33,722 bases of DNA from Arenibacter certesii DSM 19833 (lineage in GTDB: Bacteria > Bacteroidota > Bacteroidia > Flavobacteriales > Flavobacteriaceae): the NCBI RefSeq assembly GCF_000429545.1, contig NZ_AUCB01000040.1, positions 1 to 33,722 of the forward strand, read 5' to 3'. Each line of letters opens with the position of its first letter. Within the stretch, counting starts at the first letter, position 1. The notes beneath the pieces were generated by a model. It saw nothing but the letters and a program-made list of their open reading frames with translations, ran no database searches and was not told the DNA's origin. The translations under genes and the position numbers were made by a program. Shown here in pieces: positions 1-9,719 of the stretch.

Positions 1-123
1 AAAAGGATAAGGGCCAGGACCAGGGCCACCGAGATCTTATGGATATTCTTCGGCATCCATACCGGCAACGCACTGGAGATCGGCAGGGGGGTGTCGGCCA
101 TGGCGCTGGAAAAAGCGGCATAG
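1..123 (+). CDS. Possible 3' end of an unidentified gene, cut by the window edge
   Basis: A forward frame is open from the window edge to a TAG at 121-123, giving about 40 residues with a hydrophobic stretch (EILWIFFGIHTG) and a tail ending MALEKAA. Third codon positions are strongly G/C, unlike the AT-rich genes of the island, so this may be flanking chromosome. The reverse strand is also open here and also G/C-rich at third positions, so the strand is uncertain. I do not recognise the family. It lies outside the metal-resistance genes and shows no link to them. Confidence 0.25.
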   Translation, partial: KRIRARTRATEILWIFFGIHTGNALEIGRGVSAMALEKAA

Positions 124-229
124 GGACTAGCGATCCGAAACTTCGATGGGAAAGGTATGCCAGAACCTCACTAAAACGACCAAAAAGCCCTCTTAAACCG
201 GACGAAAATCCACTTCGAAAATAAACCAT

Positions 230-264
230 AAAAAAAATCCCGGAAACATCGATGTTCCAGGATT
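230..264 (-). terminator. Rho-independent terminator reading leftward
   Basis: On the minus strand an imperfect palindrome (AATCC...GGATT arms around CATCGATG) is followed by eight T residues (A tract at 230-237 on the plus strand). It would end a minus-strand gene coming from the right. The sequence now to the right is the forward CusA gene, so the gene it served appears to have been removed at the junction near 285-310. Confidence 0.5.
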
Positions 265-286
265 CGTTCTGTCCAGTTTTTAGTGA

Positions 287-3200
287 AAATCGGCCTACTC
301 CCGAATATCCCTTTTTATTGCTTGGGGAGTCGTAAACGCCCCGTTTGAATGGAATACAGGCTCACTTCCTCGAGACCCTGTTGCCGTAGATGCCATACCA
401 GATATTGGCGAAAACCAACAAATTGTATTTACTAAATGGGATGGTCGTTCCCCTCAAGATATTGAGGATCAAATTACTTATCCTCTAACCACATCGCTTC
501 TTGGTATTCCAGGGGTTAAAACAATACGTAGTTCATCTATGTTCGGGTTTTCGAGCATTTATATCATTTTCGAAGAAGATATTGAATTTTATTGGAGCAG
601 AAGCCGAATACTTGAAAAATTAAACTCATTACCAGCCGGACTTCTACCAGAAGGCGTTAATCCAGCACTTGGACCAGATGCAACAGGACTTGGCCAAATC
701 TATTGGTACACCCTCGAAGGTCGGGATGAAAATGGAAATGTTACGGGTGGTTGGGACTTGCAAGAATTACGAAGTATTCAAGATTTCTATGTGAAATATG
801 CCCTGTCTTCGGCAAGCGGTGTTTCTGAAGTCGCCTCAATTGGTGGTTATGTATTGGAATACCAGGTGGATGTCAACCCAGAGTTGATGAAACAATATAA
901 AATTGGTTTGAATGAAGTTGTAAAAGCCGTAAAACAAAGCAATAAGGACGTTGGTGCACAGACTTTGGAAATTAACCAAGCTGAATATCTGATACGTGGC
1001 TTGGGGTATGTAAAATCCCTTGCCGATTTGGAAAACGCTGTGGTAACATCAGAAGATTTCACCTCAATACGCTTAAAGGATATTGCAAAAGTTTCCCACG
1101 GTCCTGCTACAAGAAGAGGTCTTTTAGATAAAGAAGGAGCAGAGGTTGTAGGTGGTGTTGTGGTAGCGCGCTATGGTGCCAATCCAATGGAGGTTATCAA
1201 TAACGTTAAAGAAAAAATAAATGAATTAAGTTCAGGCTTGCCCTCTAAAACATTAAGTGATGGTAGAACATCACAACTTACCGTTGTTCCCTTTTATGAC
1301 AGAACAGAATTGATACAAGAAACCTTGGATACGCTGGAGGAAGCACTGACATTACAAATTTTAGTCACCATTTTCGTAATCATCATAATGGTATTCAATT
1401 TGCGGGCTTCCATATTGATTTCGGGATTATTACCTATAGCGGTGTTAATGGTTTTTATTTCGATGAAACTCTTCAATGTAGATGCGAATATTGTGGCCTT
1501 ATCGGGTATTGCTATTGCTATTGGAACAATGGTAGATATGGGGGTTATCCTTACAGAAAATGTGCTGAGGCATATAGACGAAAGTGATGAAGATGTGCCA
1601 ATGGATACCATTGTGTACAATGCCACTGCGGAAGTTTCCGGGGCTATACTCACAGCTATACTGACCACTATTATAAGTTTCATTCCGGTATTCACGATGA
1701 TCGGTGCTGAAGGTAAATTGTTTAGACCATTGGCTTTTACCAAAACTGCTGCCCTAATAGCAGCCTTAACTGTGTCCTTGTTTTTAATTCCACCGTTTGC
1801 AGCCTATTTATTTAAAAAGAGAAGCATAAGGACTTCTTTTAGCTATATTTTAAATGGAACGATGATTATTCTGGGTATTGTATCCCTTATTTTCGGATAC
1901 CCGTTAGGATTAATATTAATAGCATTTGGTACGGTTGGCATTCTGTCGTTAAAGGAAATCATTACCGCAAAACTGGCGAATACTATCAACATATTTGTCT
2001 CTGCATTTGCTCTTATATTTTTACTGGGAGAATATTGGAGGCCATTGGGAGTTGATAGAAGCTTCTTTATAAATGTAATTTTTGTAGGTCTTATCTGTTT
2101 TGGTCTTTTAGGAGTATTTACACTTTTTAGAAAGTTTTATGTCCGAATTTTAAGTTGGGCATTGCGTAATAAGGTTTTATTTCTGTCTGTGCCCACCGCC
2201 ATTGTAATTTTGGGCGTGTTGATTATGCGTGATACTGGTAAAGAATTTATGCCATCCCTTAATGAAGGTTCCTTTTTATTGATGCCTACCTCCATGCCAC
2301 ATTCTGGTGTTGAAGAAAACAAGCGGGTATTGCAGCAATTGGATATGGCAGTAGCTAGCCTTCCAGAAATTGAAACAGTCGTTGGTAAATCTGGGCGTAC
2401 AGAATCAGCATTAGACCCTGCACCGTTATCGATGTATGAGAATGTTATTCAATATAAATCTGAATATATTTTAAATGAAAATCGCAAAAGACAACGCTTT
2501 AAGGTAAACGAAGACGGCTTATTTGTTTTAAAGGATGGCAGTTTAGTAACCAACCCTAATAGCGAAATTGAGGATGACAATTCCAATTACAAGGCATCCG
2601 AATTAAAAGATCCTTTTTCTGTCACTAGTTCTCAACTTATTCCAGATGACGATGGAGAGTACTTTAGAAACTGGAGACCAGAGATTAAATCACCAGATGA
2701 TATTTGGAAAGAAATTGTAAGGGTTACAAAGCTTCCTGGAGTTACTTCCGCACCCAAGTTACAACCTATTGAAACACGCTTGGTAATGCTACAAACAGGT
2801 ATGCGAGCACCAATGGGAATAAAAGTTAAAGGGCAGGACTTAAAAGAAATTGAAGCCTTTGGATTGCAATTGGAAGATTTATTAAAACAATCAGAAGGCG
2901 TTAAGAACGAAGCTGTATTTGCTGACCGTATTGTAGGTAAACCTTATCTGTTATTGGATATTGACAGGGATCGACTGGCGCGATATGGAATTACTATTGA
3001 AGATGTTCAACAAGTCATTCAGATTTCAGTTGGAGGAATGGTATTAACACAAACTGTTGAAGGTAGGGAACGTTACGGTATTCGAGTGCGATACCCAAGA
3101 GAATTACGAGCAAACCCAAATGACCTCGAAGACATTTATGTTCCTGTTGAAAAAGGAAGTCCAGTACCATTAAGTGAGCTTGTGACTATTAGATATGAGC

Positions 3201-3988
3201 AAGGACCACAAGTTATAAAGAGTGAGGATACGTTTTTAGTAGGATATGTTCTTTTTGATAAACTAGATGGTTTCGCTGAAGTAGACGTGGTGGAAAATGC
3301 ACAAGCGCTTATTCAGGAAAAAATCGATTCAGGGGAATTGATTGTGCCTAAAGGTATCAATTATCAATTCACGGGAACATACGAAAACCAATTACGAGCA
3401 GAGAAAACTCTTGGTGTTGTTGTACCATTGGCACTTGCCATTATTTTCCTTATCCTTTATTTCCAGTTCCGTTCCGTGAGCACATCTTTGATGGTATTTA
3501 CTGGAATTGCAGTAGCCTTTGCTGGAGGATTTCTAATGATTTGGTTTTATGGCCAAGATTGGTTTCTAAACTTCAATTTCTTTGGGGAAAATCTACGAGA
3601 CCTCTTTCAAATGCACACTATTAATTTAAGTGTTGCGGTATGGGTTGGTTTTATTGCTTTGTTTGGTATTGCTACAGATGATGGTGTGGTAATGGCCACT
3701 TATTTGACCCAAACCTTTGATAGAAATACGCCAGAAACAAAACAGGAAATTCGGGCATCTGTAGTCGAAGCAGGAGAAAAGCGTATTCGTCCATGTTTAA
3801 TGACAACGGCAACAACTATTCTAGCGCTATTACCGGTATTAACATCAACGGGGCGTGGGAGTGATATAATGATTCCAATGGCAATTCCTTCATTTGGAGG
3901 GATGCTTATTGCACTTATAACCCTATTTGTGGTACCAGTTTTATTCAGCTGGAAAAAAGAATTTCAATTAAAAAGAGCTGTAAAATGA
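287..3988 (+). CDS. cusA: CusA-type heavy-metal efflux RND pump (Cu/Ag), 5'-truncated
   Basis: Inner-membrane proton-driven RND pump of the HME subfamily, the Cu(I)/Ag(I) member of a CusABC tripartite exporter. The frame is open from 287 after a TGA. CusA-like sequence starts near 311 (LFIAWGVV), continues through VDAIPDIGENQQ and on to the end, but there is no ATG, GTG or TTG before 539. Roughly the first 20 residues of the first helix and the start codon are missing, so starting at 539 would also lose about 84 residues of real pump sequence. The TM4 motif GTMVDMGVILTEN is present. Methionines in LLMPTSMP, LSMYENVI and LVMLQTGM sit where E. coli CusA has its metal-relay Met residues. At about 1233 residues it is longer than the usual 1040, mainly through extra hydrophobic segments after AAYLFKK and an acidic loop. 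The last codons overlap the next gene by 4 bp. Confidence 0.88.
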   Translation, partial: KSAYSRISLFIAWGVVNAPFEWNTGSLPRDPVAVDAIPDIGENQQIVFTKWDGRSPQDIEDQITYPLTTSLLGIPGVKTIRSSSMFGFSSIYIIFEEDIEFYWSRSRILEKLNSLPAGLLPEGVNPALGPDATGLGQIYWYTLEGRDENGNVTGGWDLQELRSIQDFYVKYALSSASGVSEVASIGGYVLEYQVDVNPELMKQYKIGLNEVVKAVKQSNKDVGAQTLEINQAEYLIRGLGYVKSLADLENAVVTSEDFTSIRLKDIAKVSHGPATRRGLLDKEGAEVVGGVVVARYGANPMEVINNVKEKINELSSGLPSKTLSDGRTSQLTVVPFYDRTELIQETLDTLEEALTLQILVTIFVIIIMVFNLRASILISGLLPIAVLMVFISMKLFNVDANIVALSGIAIAIGTMVDMGVILTENVLRHIDESDEDVPMDTIVYNATAEVSGAILTAILTTIISFIPVFTMIGAEGKLFRPLAFTKTAALIAALTVSLFLIPPFAAYLFKKRSIRTSFSYILNGTMIILGIVSLIFGYPLGLILIAFGTVGILSLKEIITAKLANTINIFVSAFALIFLLGEYWRPLGVDRSFFINVIFVGLICFGLLGVFTLFRKFYVRILSWALRNKVLFLSVPTAIVILGVLIMRDTGKEFMPSLNEGSFLLMPTSMPHSGVEENKRVLQQLDMAVASLPEIETVVGKSGRTESALDPAPLSMYENVIQYKSEYILNENRKRQRFKVNEDGLFVLKDGSLVTNPNSEIEDDNSNYKASELKDPFSVTSSQLIPDDDGEYFRNWRPEIKSPDDIWKEIVRVTKLPGVTSAPKLQPIETRLVMLQTGMRAPMGIKVKGQDLKEIEAFGLQLEDLLKQSEGVKNEAVFADRIVGKPYLLLDIDRDRLARYGITIEDVQQVIQISVGGMVLTQTVEGRERYGIRVRYPRELRANPNDLEDIYVPVEKGSPVPLSELVTIRYEQGPQVIKSEDTFLVGYVLFDKLDGFAEVDVVENAQALIQEKIDSGELIVPKGINYQFTGTYENQLRAEKTLGVVVPLALAIIFLILYFQFRSVSTSLMVFTGIAVAFAGGFLMIWFYGQDWFLNFNFFGENLRDLFQMHTINLSVAVWVGFIALFGIATDDGVVMATYLTQTFDRNTPETKQEIRASVVEAGEKRIRPCLMTTATTILALLPVLTSTGRGSDIMIPMAIPSFGGMLIALITLFVVPVLFSWKKEFQLKRAVK

Positions 3989-5196
3989 AACATATAATAT
4001 TTATAATCTGTTTGTTGTTTGTGCCAACTTTCGCAAAAGCACAAGATTTAGAAACTCTTATTCAAGAAGCATTAACCCAAAGTCCAGAGATTCAAAAGTT
4101 TGATTTTCAGTATCAAATTGCTTCTGAAAAAGTAAATGAAGTTAACAGCTTACCAAACACAGAATTTAATTTTGGCGTTATGGCTATAGCACCTGAGATG
4201 GATATGCCTATGGAAAAATTTAATGCCTCTGTAATGCAAATGTTACCGTGGTTCGGAACGATATCTGCAAGAGAGCATTATGCCACATCAATGGCAGACG
4301 CTCAGTATGTTGAAGTAACAATCGCAAAACGAAAATTGGCACTTTCTGTATCACAATTTTATTATTTGCTCTATGAAATTAGAGCCAAACAAGAAGTGCT
4401 TGATGAAAATATAACACTCTTGGAAACTTATGAACGCCTTGCACTCAATTCTTTAGAGGTGGGCAAGGCATCAGCAGTTGATGTGTTGCGGTTACAAATT
4501 AGACAGAATGAGCTAAAACAGGAAATAGATGTTTTAATTCAGCAAAATAAAGGGATACAAGCAGCAATGAACAGTTTAATAAATCGGGAATATAATAAAG
4601 ATGTATCAGTAGCTTCTGTTCTGGAAATCCCAGAAGATGATAGTTTTTATGGCTACGACGCCTTGTCACTAAACCCGGAATTGCTTAAATATGACAAACT
4701 TTATGAATCTGTGGAACAGTCCGAGTTGTTAAACCAAAAAGAAAGTGGTCCAATGATTGGTTTCGGAGTGCAGTATATTAACCAAGAAGATAGTCCCATG
4801 ATTACCAGTTCTTTTAAAGATATGGTTATGCCTATGGTTTCTGTGTCAATTCCAATATTCAATAATAAATATAAATCTCAAACCAAGCAAAATGATTTGC
4901 GGAAAAAGGAAATTCAATCCCAAAAAGATGAACGTCTAAATGTCCTTAAGGCTGAATTATCAAAGGCTATTTCGCAGCGCAACCAGGCAAGAATAAAATT
5001 CAATACACAGGCAAACAACCTGAAACAGGCTGAAGATGCTGAAGAAATTCTTATTAAAAACTATGAAACGGGAACGATTAATTTTAATGATGTACTAGAT
5101 ATTCAGGAATTACAACTAAAGTTTCAAATGGGGCAGATTGAGACAACCAAGCTTTATTATGTTCAAACCGCTCTTATTAATTATTTAACGAATTAA
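3985..5196 (+). CDS. TolC-family outer membrane efflux protein (CusC-like)
   Basis: Outer membrane channel and periplasmic tunnel partner of the CusA/CusB system. The 403-residue product has a signal peptide (MKHIIFIICLLFVPTFAKAQ) followed by long heptad-rich helices and the repeated OEP layout (LETLIQEALTQSPEI near the start, LNPELLKYDKLYES in the second half). It also has a Met-rich stretch (MAIAPEMDMPMEKF) near residues 55-70 that could contact copper. The start ATG overlaps the stop of the pump gene (ATGA), so translation is probably coupled. Its length is normal for flavobacterial CusC-like proteins. Confidence 0.9.
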   Translation: MKHIIFIICLLFVPTFAKAQDLETLIQEALTQSPEIQKFDFQYQIASEKVNEVNSLPNTEFNFGVMAIAPEMDMPMEKFNASVMQMLPWFGTISAREHYATSMADAQYVEVTIAKRKLALSVSQFYYLLYEIRAKQEVLDENITLLETYERLALNSLEVGKASAVDVLRLQIRQNELKQEIDVLIQQNKGIQAAMNSLINREYNKDVSVASVLEIPEDDSFYGYDALSLNPELLKYDKLYESVEQSELLNQKESGPMIGFGVQYINQEDSPMITSSFKDMVMPMVSVSIPIFNNKYKSQTKQNDLRKKEIQSQKDERLNVLKAELSKAISQRNQARIKFNTQANNLKQAEDAEEILIKNYETGTINFNDVLDIQELQLKFQMGQIETTKLYYVQTALINYLTN

Positions 5197-5258
5197 TACA
5201 ATCCGATCTGGGGCAATTAGAAGAACTAATTTTTATTAAAATTGAGAAAACTAAAAAT

Positions 5259-7592
5259 ATGAAAGCAATACACTATTCAATTCTATTCCTATTAATAGGC
5301 TGTCCAGCACTGTTTGCACAGTCTGTTGAAGGCAATATTGATAATTTGCCAGTAAAGGAATATACGTTAACCCTCAAAGAAGAAATGGTTAATAAAGCGG
5401 GAAAAGAAGTAAAAGGGATGACCGTTAATGGGACAATCCCAGGGCCAACCCTTGAATTTACCGAAGGCGAATATGCGGTTATTTATGTAAAAAATGAAAT
5501 GAGCGTTGAAACTTCGGTGCATTGGCACGGATTTCTTTTGCCAAATTTCTACGATGGCGTTCCTTATTTGACTACGCCACCCATTAAGGCTGGAACCACT
5601 TTTAAATATGAATTTGCAATTAAACAAAATGGAACGTATTGGTATCACTCGCACACAATGCTACAGGAACAAAGTGGTGTTTTTGGTTCCATTATCATCC
5701 ATCCAAAAGAAGAAAGCTTCGAGTATGACAAAGATTTAGTGTTAATGTTGTCCGACTGGACAAATGAAAAACCAATGAATGTGCTACGAAACCTTAAACG
5801 AGGTAATGAGTGGTATCAAATGAAGAAAGGTACATCTACCCCTTTAAATCAAGTGATAGCAAGAGGTGCCTTTGGTGCACAATTAGATTTCTGGCGTCAA
5901 CGGATGGAAGGTGCCGATATTGCTGATATTTATTATCCTGCATTTTTAGTCAATGGTAAAGAGATTGCAGAATACCCTGAATTTCAACCAGGTGAAAAAG
6001 TCAGGTTGCGCATTATAAATGGATCTGCTTCCTCACAATTCTGGATGACCTTTGGAGGCGAAGCGCCAACAATGGTTTCTGCTGATGGAAAAGACATTGT
6101 TCCTGTAAAGCGTAGCAAAACATTTATTGCTATTGCAGAAGCCTACGATTTTATTATAACTATTCCTGAAAATGGTAAAATTGAGTTGCGTTCAATGGCG
6201 CAAGATGGCTCTGGCACTTCCTTGGCATACATTGGTAATGGCAAAATTCTACCTGCAGAAATTCTTCCGAGACCTGACAAAATCCAAATGATGCAAGAAA
6301 TGGCTAAAATGAAAATGAAAATGGGTGCTCACGCGCTAAAATTTCAGCCAGGTAAAGATGAACGTTTTGAGATGAAAGAAGAATATGGCATGCAGATGGA
6401 TGATATGAAAGGGATGGAAATGGACGGTAAGATGAAGATGGATCATTCTAATATGAAAAATAATAAAATGGCGAATGATATGAAAATGGATTCTACAATG
6501 TCCCATATGGATCATTCTAAAATGGGAAATAGTGATATGAAAACGGATGAAAAAGAATCAAACACTATGGAGGGAATGGATATGTTTTCAGAATACAACT
6601 ATGATTATTTGAAGTCTCCTGAAAAAACAACGTATGCAAAAGGCACACCAGTTAATGAAATCCTGTTGAACCTCACAGGGAATATGAACCGATATATTTG
6701 GAGTATGAATGGTGTTCCCTTGTCTGAAACTGATAAGATAAAGATAAAGGGAAATCAAGTTACAAGAATCACTCTAAACAACCTTACAATGATGCATCAT
6801 CCTATGCATTTACACGGTCACTTTTTTAGAGTTATTAATAAAAATGGAGAATACTCGCCCTTAAAACATACCGTAAATGTTCCGCCAATGGAAGAATTAA
6901 CTATCGAGTTTTATGGGGATGAATATGGAGACTGGTTTTTCCATTGTCATATTTTATATCATATGATGGGTGGTATGGCTAGAGTAATGAGTTACGATAC
7001 ACCTAGAGATACTAGAATGGAAGCCTATCCCGTTTCAAAATTGATTAAAGAAACAGATTTATGGTATTCTTGGGGAATGGTTGATGTAGCTTCACATATG
7101 ACTGGTGCAACATTTATGACGTCCAATATTAGAAACCAGTTTACGCTTTCGGCGGAATATGGATGGAACGAAAACCTTGAAGCAGAATTTACATATGAAC
7201 GCTATTTACACGATTATTTACGTGTTTTTGGTGGTGTAAATGTTGAAAATGAAGGAGCCGATAGTTTGGATGAAATCAATACAACCGCTATTGCAGGAAT
7301 TAGGTATTTAACCCCATTTCTGTTTAGTCTAGATGTTCGTATGGATAGTAAGTTACGTCCACAAATTAGTTTGAGTCGTGCGATAACTATTTTTCCAAGA
7401 ACGGTTCTTTTTGGAGTTTATGAGTATCAAGCAGATTTTGGATGGGTAGATGAATTACCACTAGGTGATAGCTTTAAGAAAGAAGTCGTCTGGAGTGCAG
7501 GAATTGAATATTTATTATCTAGAAATTTTTCAATTATAGGTAGTTATGACAATCGCTTTGGAGCAGGTGGTGGACTATCTGCACGTTTTTAA
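5259..7592 (+). CDS. Multicopper oxidase (CopA-type) fused to a CopB-like beta-barrel domain
   Basis: Periplasmic multicopper oxidase expected to oxidise Cu(I) to Cu(II). After a signal peptide ending LFAQS, the copper ligand motifs appear in order: HWHG near residue 88, WYHSH near 129, HHPMHLHGH near 512 and HCHILYHM near 562, so the type 1, 2 and 3 copper sites look complete. Residues about 340-440 form a Met/His-rich loop ([15 protein letters not shown]) of the copper-binding kind seen in CueO and CopA. The last ~190 residues (from [14 protein letters not shown]) lack oxidase motifs. They consist of alternating strands resembling the outer-membrane copper protein CopB ([32 protein letters not shown]) and end in an aromatic residue (SARF). 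A 777-residue oxidase-barrel fusion is unusual compared with separate CopA and CopB. It lies 62 bp after the CusC-like gene, probably in one operon. Confidence 0.88.
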   Translation: MKAIHYSILFLLIGCPALFAQSVEGNIDNLPVKEYTLTLKEEMVNKAGKEVKGMTVNGTIPGPTLEFTEGEYAVIYVKNEMSVETSVHWHGFLLPNFYDGVPYLTTPPIKAGTTFKYEFAIKQNGTYWYHSHTMLQEQSGVFGSIIIHPKEESFEYDKDLVLMLSDWTNEKPMNVLRNLKRGNEWYQMKKGTSTPLNQVIARGAFGAQLDFWRQRMEGADIADIYYPAFLVNGKEIAEYPEFQPGEKVRLRIINGSASSQFWMTFGGEAPTMVSADGKDIVPVKRSKTFIAIAEAYDFIITIPENGKIELRSMAQDGSGTSLAYIGNGKILPAEILPRPDKIQMMQEMAKMKMKMGAHALKFQPGKDERFEMKEEYGMQMDDMKGMEMDGKMKMDHSNMKNNKMANDMKMDSTMSHMDHSKMGNSDMKTDEKESNTMEGMDMFSEYNYDYLKSPEKTTYAKGTPVNEILLNLTGNMNRYIWSMNGVPLSETDKIKIKGNQVTRITLNNLTMMHHPMHLHGHFFRVINKNGEYSPLKHTVNVPPMEELTIEFYGDEYGDWFFHCHILYHMMGGMARVMSYDTPRDTRMEAYPVSKLIKETDLWYSWGMVDVASHMTGATFMTSNIRNQFTLSAEYGWNENLEAEFTYERYLHDYLRVFGGVNVENEGADSLDEINTTAIAGIRYLTPFLFSLDVRMDSKLRPQISLSRAITIFPRTVLFGVYEYQADFGWVDELPLGDSFKKEVVWSAGIEYLLSRNFSIIGSYDNRFGAGGGLSARF

Positions 7593-7642
7593 TAAAACAA
7601 AATAAATCACAATTAATATTAATAATCAAAATCAAATACAAA

Positions 7643-8245
7643 ATGAGCAAATTAAAAACAACATTAGGTATCGTTGCGATAGCATTCATAACCTTAACAG
7701 CAGTGTCTTGTAAAGACAACAACAAAGAACAAAATAACACTGATGTAGACCATTCCGAAATGAATCACGATAATAGTGATGGTCACCACGATAGTGAAAA
7801 AAAAGACATGGCAATGAGTGGAGATGGTAATTCAGAAGTCATATTAAACGATTATTTCAATCTTAAAGATGCATTGGTTGCCGATGATAATGCTAAAGCC
7901 AAAGAACTTGGTGCACGCCTGGCAACAAGTTTAGGGAAGCTTGATGTTTCTAGTTATACAGATATGCAAAAGACCGATTTAAAAGATATTATTGAAGATA
8001 CCGTAGAACACGCAGAACATATTTCTGAAAGTGATATAGCACACCAGCGAGAGCACTTTAAAATCTTAAGTGAAGGTGTAACGGATATGGTCGCAATTAC
8101 TGGAACTAAAAACACGCTATACCAACAATTTTGCCCAATGTACGATGGTGGTAGTAATTGGTTAAGTATGAGTGAAGAAGTAAGAAACCCTTACTACGGA
8201 AGTAAAATGCTGAAATGTGGTAAGGTGCAAAAAGAAATTAACTAG
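7643..8245 (+). CDS. DUF3347 lipoprotein, periplasmic, His-rich N-terminus
   Basis: Predicted lipoprotein with lipobox cysteine at residue 23 (TAVSC). It is followed by a low-complexity linker rich in His and Met ([14 protein letters not shown]) and then a DUF3347 domain (from [16 protein letters not shown], about residue 68). The domain ends with the conserved [25 protein letters not shown] and a Cys (LKCGKV). DUF3347 occurs alone and at the C-terminus of CusB-type adaptors in Bacteroidetes. The exact function is not known; handing copper to the efflux complex is an inference from the domain's placement. Two more copies lie downstream (8724-9278 and the end of CusB). It abuts the next gene without a gap. 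Confidence 0.85.
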   Translation: MSKLKTTLGIVAIAFITLTAVSCKDNNKEQNNTDVDHSEMNHDNSDGHHDSEKKDMAMSGDGNSEVILNDYFNLKDALVADDNAKAKELGARLATSLGKLDVSSYTDMQKTDLKDIIEDTVEHAEHISESDIAHQREHFKILSEGVTDMVAITGTKNTLYQQFCPMYDGGSNWLSMSEEVRNPYYGSKMLKCGKVQKEIN

Positions 8246-8698
8246 ATGAAGATTGTAAAAGTCATAGCATTAGTATTATTGGTAGGGTTTGTGGGGATAC
8301 AATTTATTCCCACAGAACGCAATCAAAACGATACAGTACCCAAAACTGATTTTATGTTAGTCCATAATGTTCCTGAAAAAATTCAGCAAAAGTTACAGGT
8401 ATCCTGCTATGATTGCCACAGTAATAACACGCAATACCCTTGGTATAATAAAATTCAACCCGCTGCTTGGTTTTTGGAAGACCATATTAAAGAAGGAAAA
8501 GCTGAACTTAATTTTAATGAATGGGATTCGTTATCAAACAGAAGAAAAAAGAGCAAGTTAAGGTCAATCATCAAACAGATTGAAAGTGACGAAATGCCTT
8601 TATATTCTTACACGTTGATTCATAAAGACGCAAGCTTTTCAGAAGCTGAAAAACAGGAACTAATCCGTTGGATAGAACAATTAAAAGATAGTATATAA
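8246..8698 (+). CDS. Haem-binding-domain protein with one CxxCH motif
   Basis: A 150-residue protein with an N-terminal membrane anchor or signal (VIALVLLVGFVGIQFIP) and a single CYDCH motif near residue 52. The following pattern (NNTQYPWYNKIQPAAWFLEDHI) and the tail (MPLYSYTLIHKDASFSEAEKQ) match the Haem_bd family of small periplasmic proteins. The motif predicts covalent haem c, attached in the periplasm. It starts at the base after the DUF3347 stop codon, so it is translated with that gene. A link between electron transfer and copper oxidation is possible but unproven. Confidence 0.85.
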   Translation: MKIVKVIALVLLVGFVGIQFIPTERNQNDTVPKTDFMLVHNVPEKIQQKLQVSCYDCHSNNTQYPWYNKIQPAAWFLEDHIKEGKAELNFNEWDSLSNRRKKSKLRSIIKQIESDEMPLYSYTLIHKDASFSEAEKQELIRWIEQLKDSI

Positions 8699-8723
8699 AC
8701 AATAACAATTAAAAACAATAAAA

Positions 8724-9278
8724 ATGAATAATTTAAAAATGAGTATCGCAACAATGCTATTGTTAGCAGTTTCTTTTACCAATGCACAGGAAAAGGAAAA
8801 AATGAAAATGGACCATAGTAAAATGGACCATAGTAAAATGATGAATATGAATAGTGATACAAAGGCTGAAGCAATATTAAATGATTACTTCAACCTAAAG
8901 GATGCCTTGGTTGCAGATGATACCAAAAAGGCAGCCCAAGAAGGCTCTAAATTGGCCGCTTCACTAAAAGCCTTTGATGCTTCAAAGTATACGGCAGAAG
9001 AACAAAAAGAATTAGCTGACATAATTGAAGATGCCACAGAGCACGCCGAACATATTGCAAAAAGTGATATGGGCCATCAAAGAGAGCATTTTAAAACCTT
9101 AAGTAAGGATATGTCAGATTTGATAGCAATTACAGGTACAAAAAGCACGTTATACGAGCAATTTTGCCCAATGTATGATGGTGGTAGCTCTTGGTTGAGT
9201 AGCAGTGACCAAGTGAGAAACCCATATTATGGCAGTAAGATGCTTAAATGTGGTAAAGTTCAAAAAACTATTCAATAG
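8724..9278 (+). CDS. Secreted DUF3347 protein with Met/His copper-binding motif
   Basis: A 184-residue paralogue of the 7643-8245 protein. It has a cleavable signal peptide (SFTNAQ) instead of a lipobox, then a tandem 15-bp repeat encoding [12 protein letters not shown] (8809-8838), then the DUF3347 domain ([16 protein letters not shown] through [13 protein letters not shown] and LKCGKVQ). The MDHSxM motif is also in the multicopper oxidase, which suggests shared Cu(I) binding in the periplasm. It is the last gene before a 441-bp gap, so it probably ends the first transcription unit. Confidence 0.85.
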   Translation: MNNLKMSIATMLLLAVSFTNAQEKEKMKMDHSKMDHSKMMNMNSDTKAEAILNDYFNLKDALVADDTKKAAQEGSKLAASLKAFDASKYTAEEQKELADIIEDATEHAEHIAKSDMGHQREHFKTLSKDMSDLIAITGTKSTLYEQFCPMYDGGSSWLSSSDQVRNPYYGSKMLKCGKVQKTIQ

Positions 9279-9360
9279 ATAATTCCTTTTAAAAAATCTT
9301 AACGATATTCTGGTTATTAGTTAACAGAAGGTTGTAAGATGATAAAGATATCTGAATAGT

Positions 9361-9599
9361 GAAGTCCTGTCGTGGGGAGGAGATTAGGTTTAATAGTTAG
9401 TAAAACCCTTCCCGTGTACAGGCACAATGAATTTTGAAAAAGAAAAGTTGATTGTAAAAAAGGTGGGAAATCAATAATTTATTGTTGTACTAGGTTCTTT
9501 CCCAATCAGGAAAAAATTTAAGTCCTAATGAGAGAAAGAGAATATCTGTTTTGTTGGTTTAGCAGTAAACCTCTTTCTCTTAATTGGGCACAATGATGG
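9361..9599 (+). ncRNA. Candidate structured RNA: two similar stem-loop units in a gene-free gap
   Basis: The 441 bp between 9279 and 9719 hold no gene. Unit 1 (9362-9430) and unit 2 (9520-9594) both begin AGTCCT and end GGCACAATGA. Unit 1 pairs CCTGT (9366-9370) with ACAGG (9418-9422), and GGGGAGG (9374-9380) with CCTTCCC (9407-9413). Unit 2 pairs CCTAAT (9524-9529) with ATTGGG (9583-9588), and AGAGAAAGAG (9531-9540) with CTCTTTCTCT (9571-9580). Both carry a small inner GGTTT/AAACC hairpin. The stems differ in sequence but keep pairing. Between them, TGGGAAA (9464-9470) pairs with TTTCCCA (9498-9504). Direction, transcription and function are unknown. Confidence 0.35.
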
Positions 9600-9642
9600 A
9601 TGGGGTTGTAGCACATGTGTTTACGGTAAAAAATTATGTTTA

Positions 9643-9650
9643 TATTTTTG
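9643..9650 (+). promoter_or_regulatory. Bacteroidetes-type promoter box (TAnnTTTG) before the DUF2911 gene
   Basis: TATTTTTG matches the -7 consensus TAnnTTTG of Bacteroidetes housekeeping promoters and lies 70 bp before the next start codon. A clear -33 TTG box is not evident; TTTAC at 9620-9624 is the nearest candidate. Its position after the preceding operon fits an independent promoter. Confidence 0.35.
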
Positions 9651-9719
9651 TATTAACAACCAGTAAAAAGGGAAATACCTTCTAAGAAAGGAATGTCTGC
9701 TTAAAAAAAAATGAAATAA

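Noticed and set aside
39-224. Forward frame of 61 codons at the left edge
   Set aside because: Its composition is Arg/Gly/Pro-rich with no family resemblance, and it overlaps another open frame. It is probably a chance frame in G+C-rich DNA.
1294-1743. Long reverse frames opposite the RND pump genes
   Set aside because: They are antisense shadows of conserved transmembrane segments; the forward products are clearly pumps.
9361-9599. Integron attC sites
   Set aside because: CCTAAT/ATTGGG ends recall attC core sites, but the GTTRRRY consensus is not met, and no integron integrase or cassette array is present in the window.
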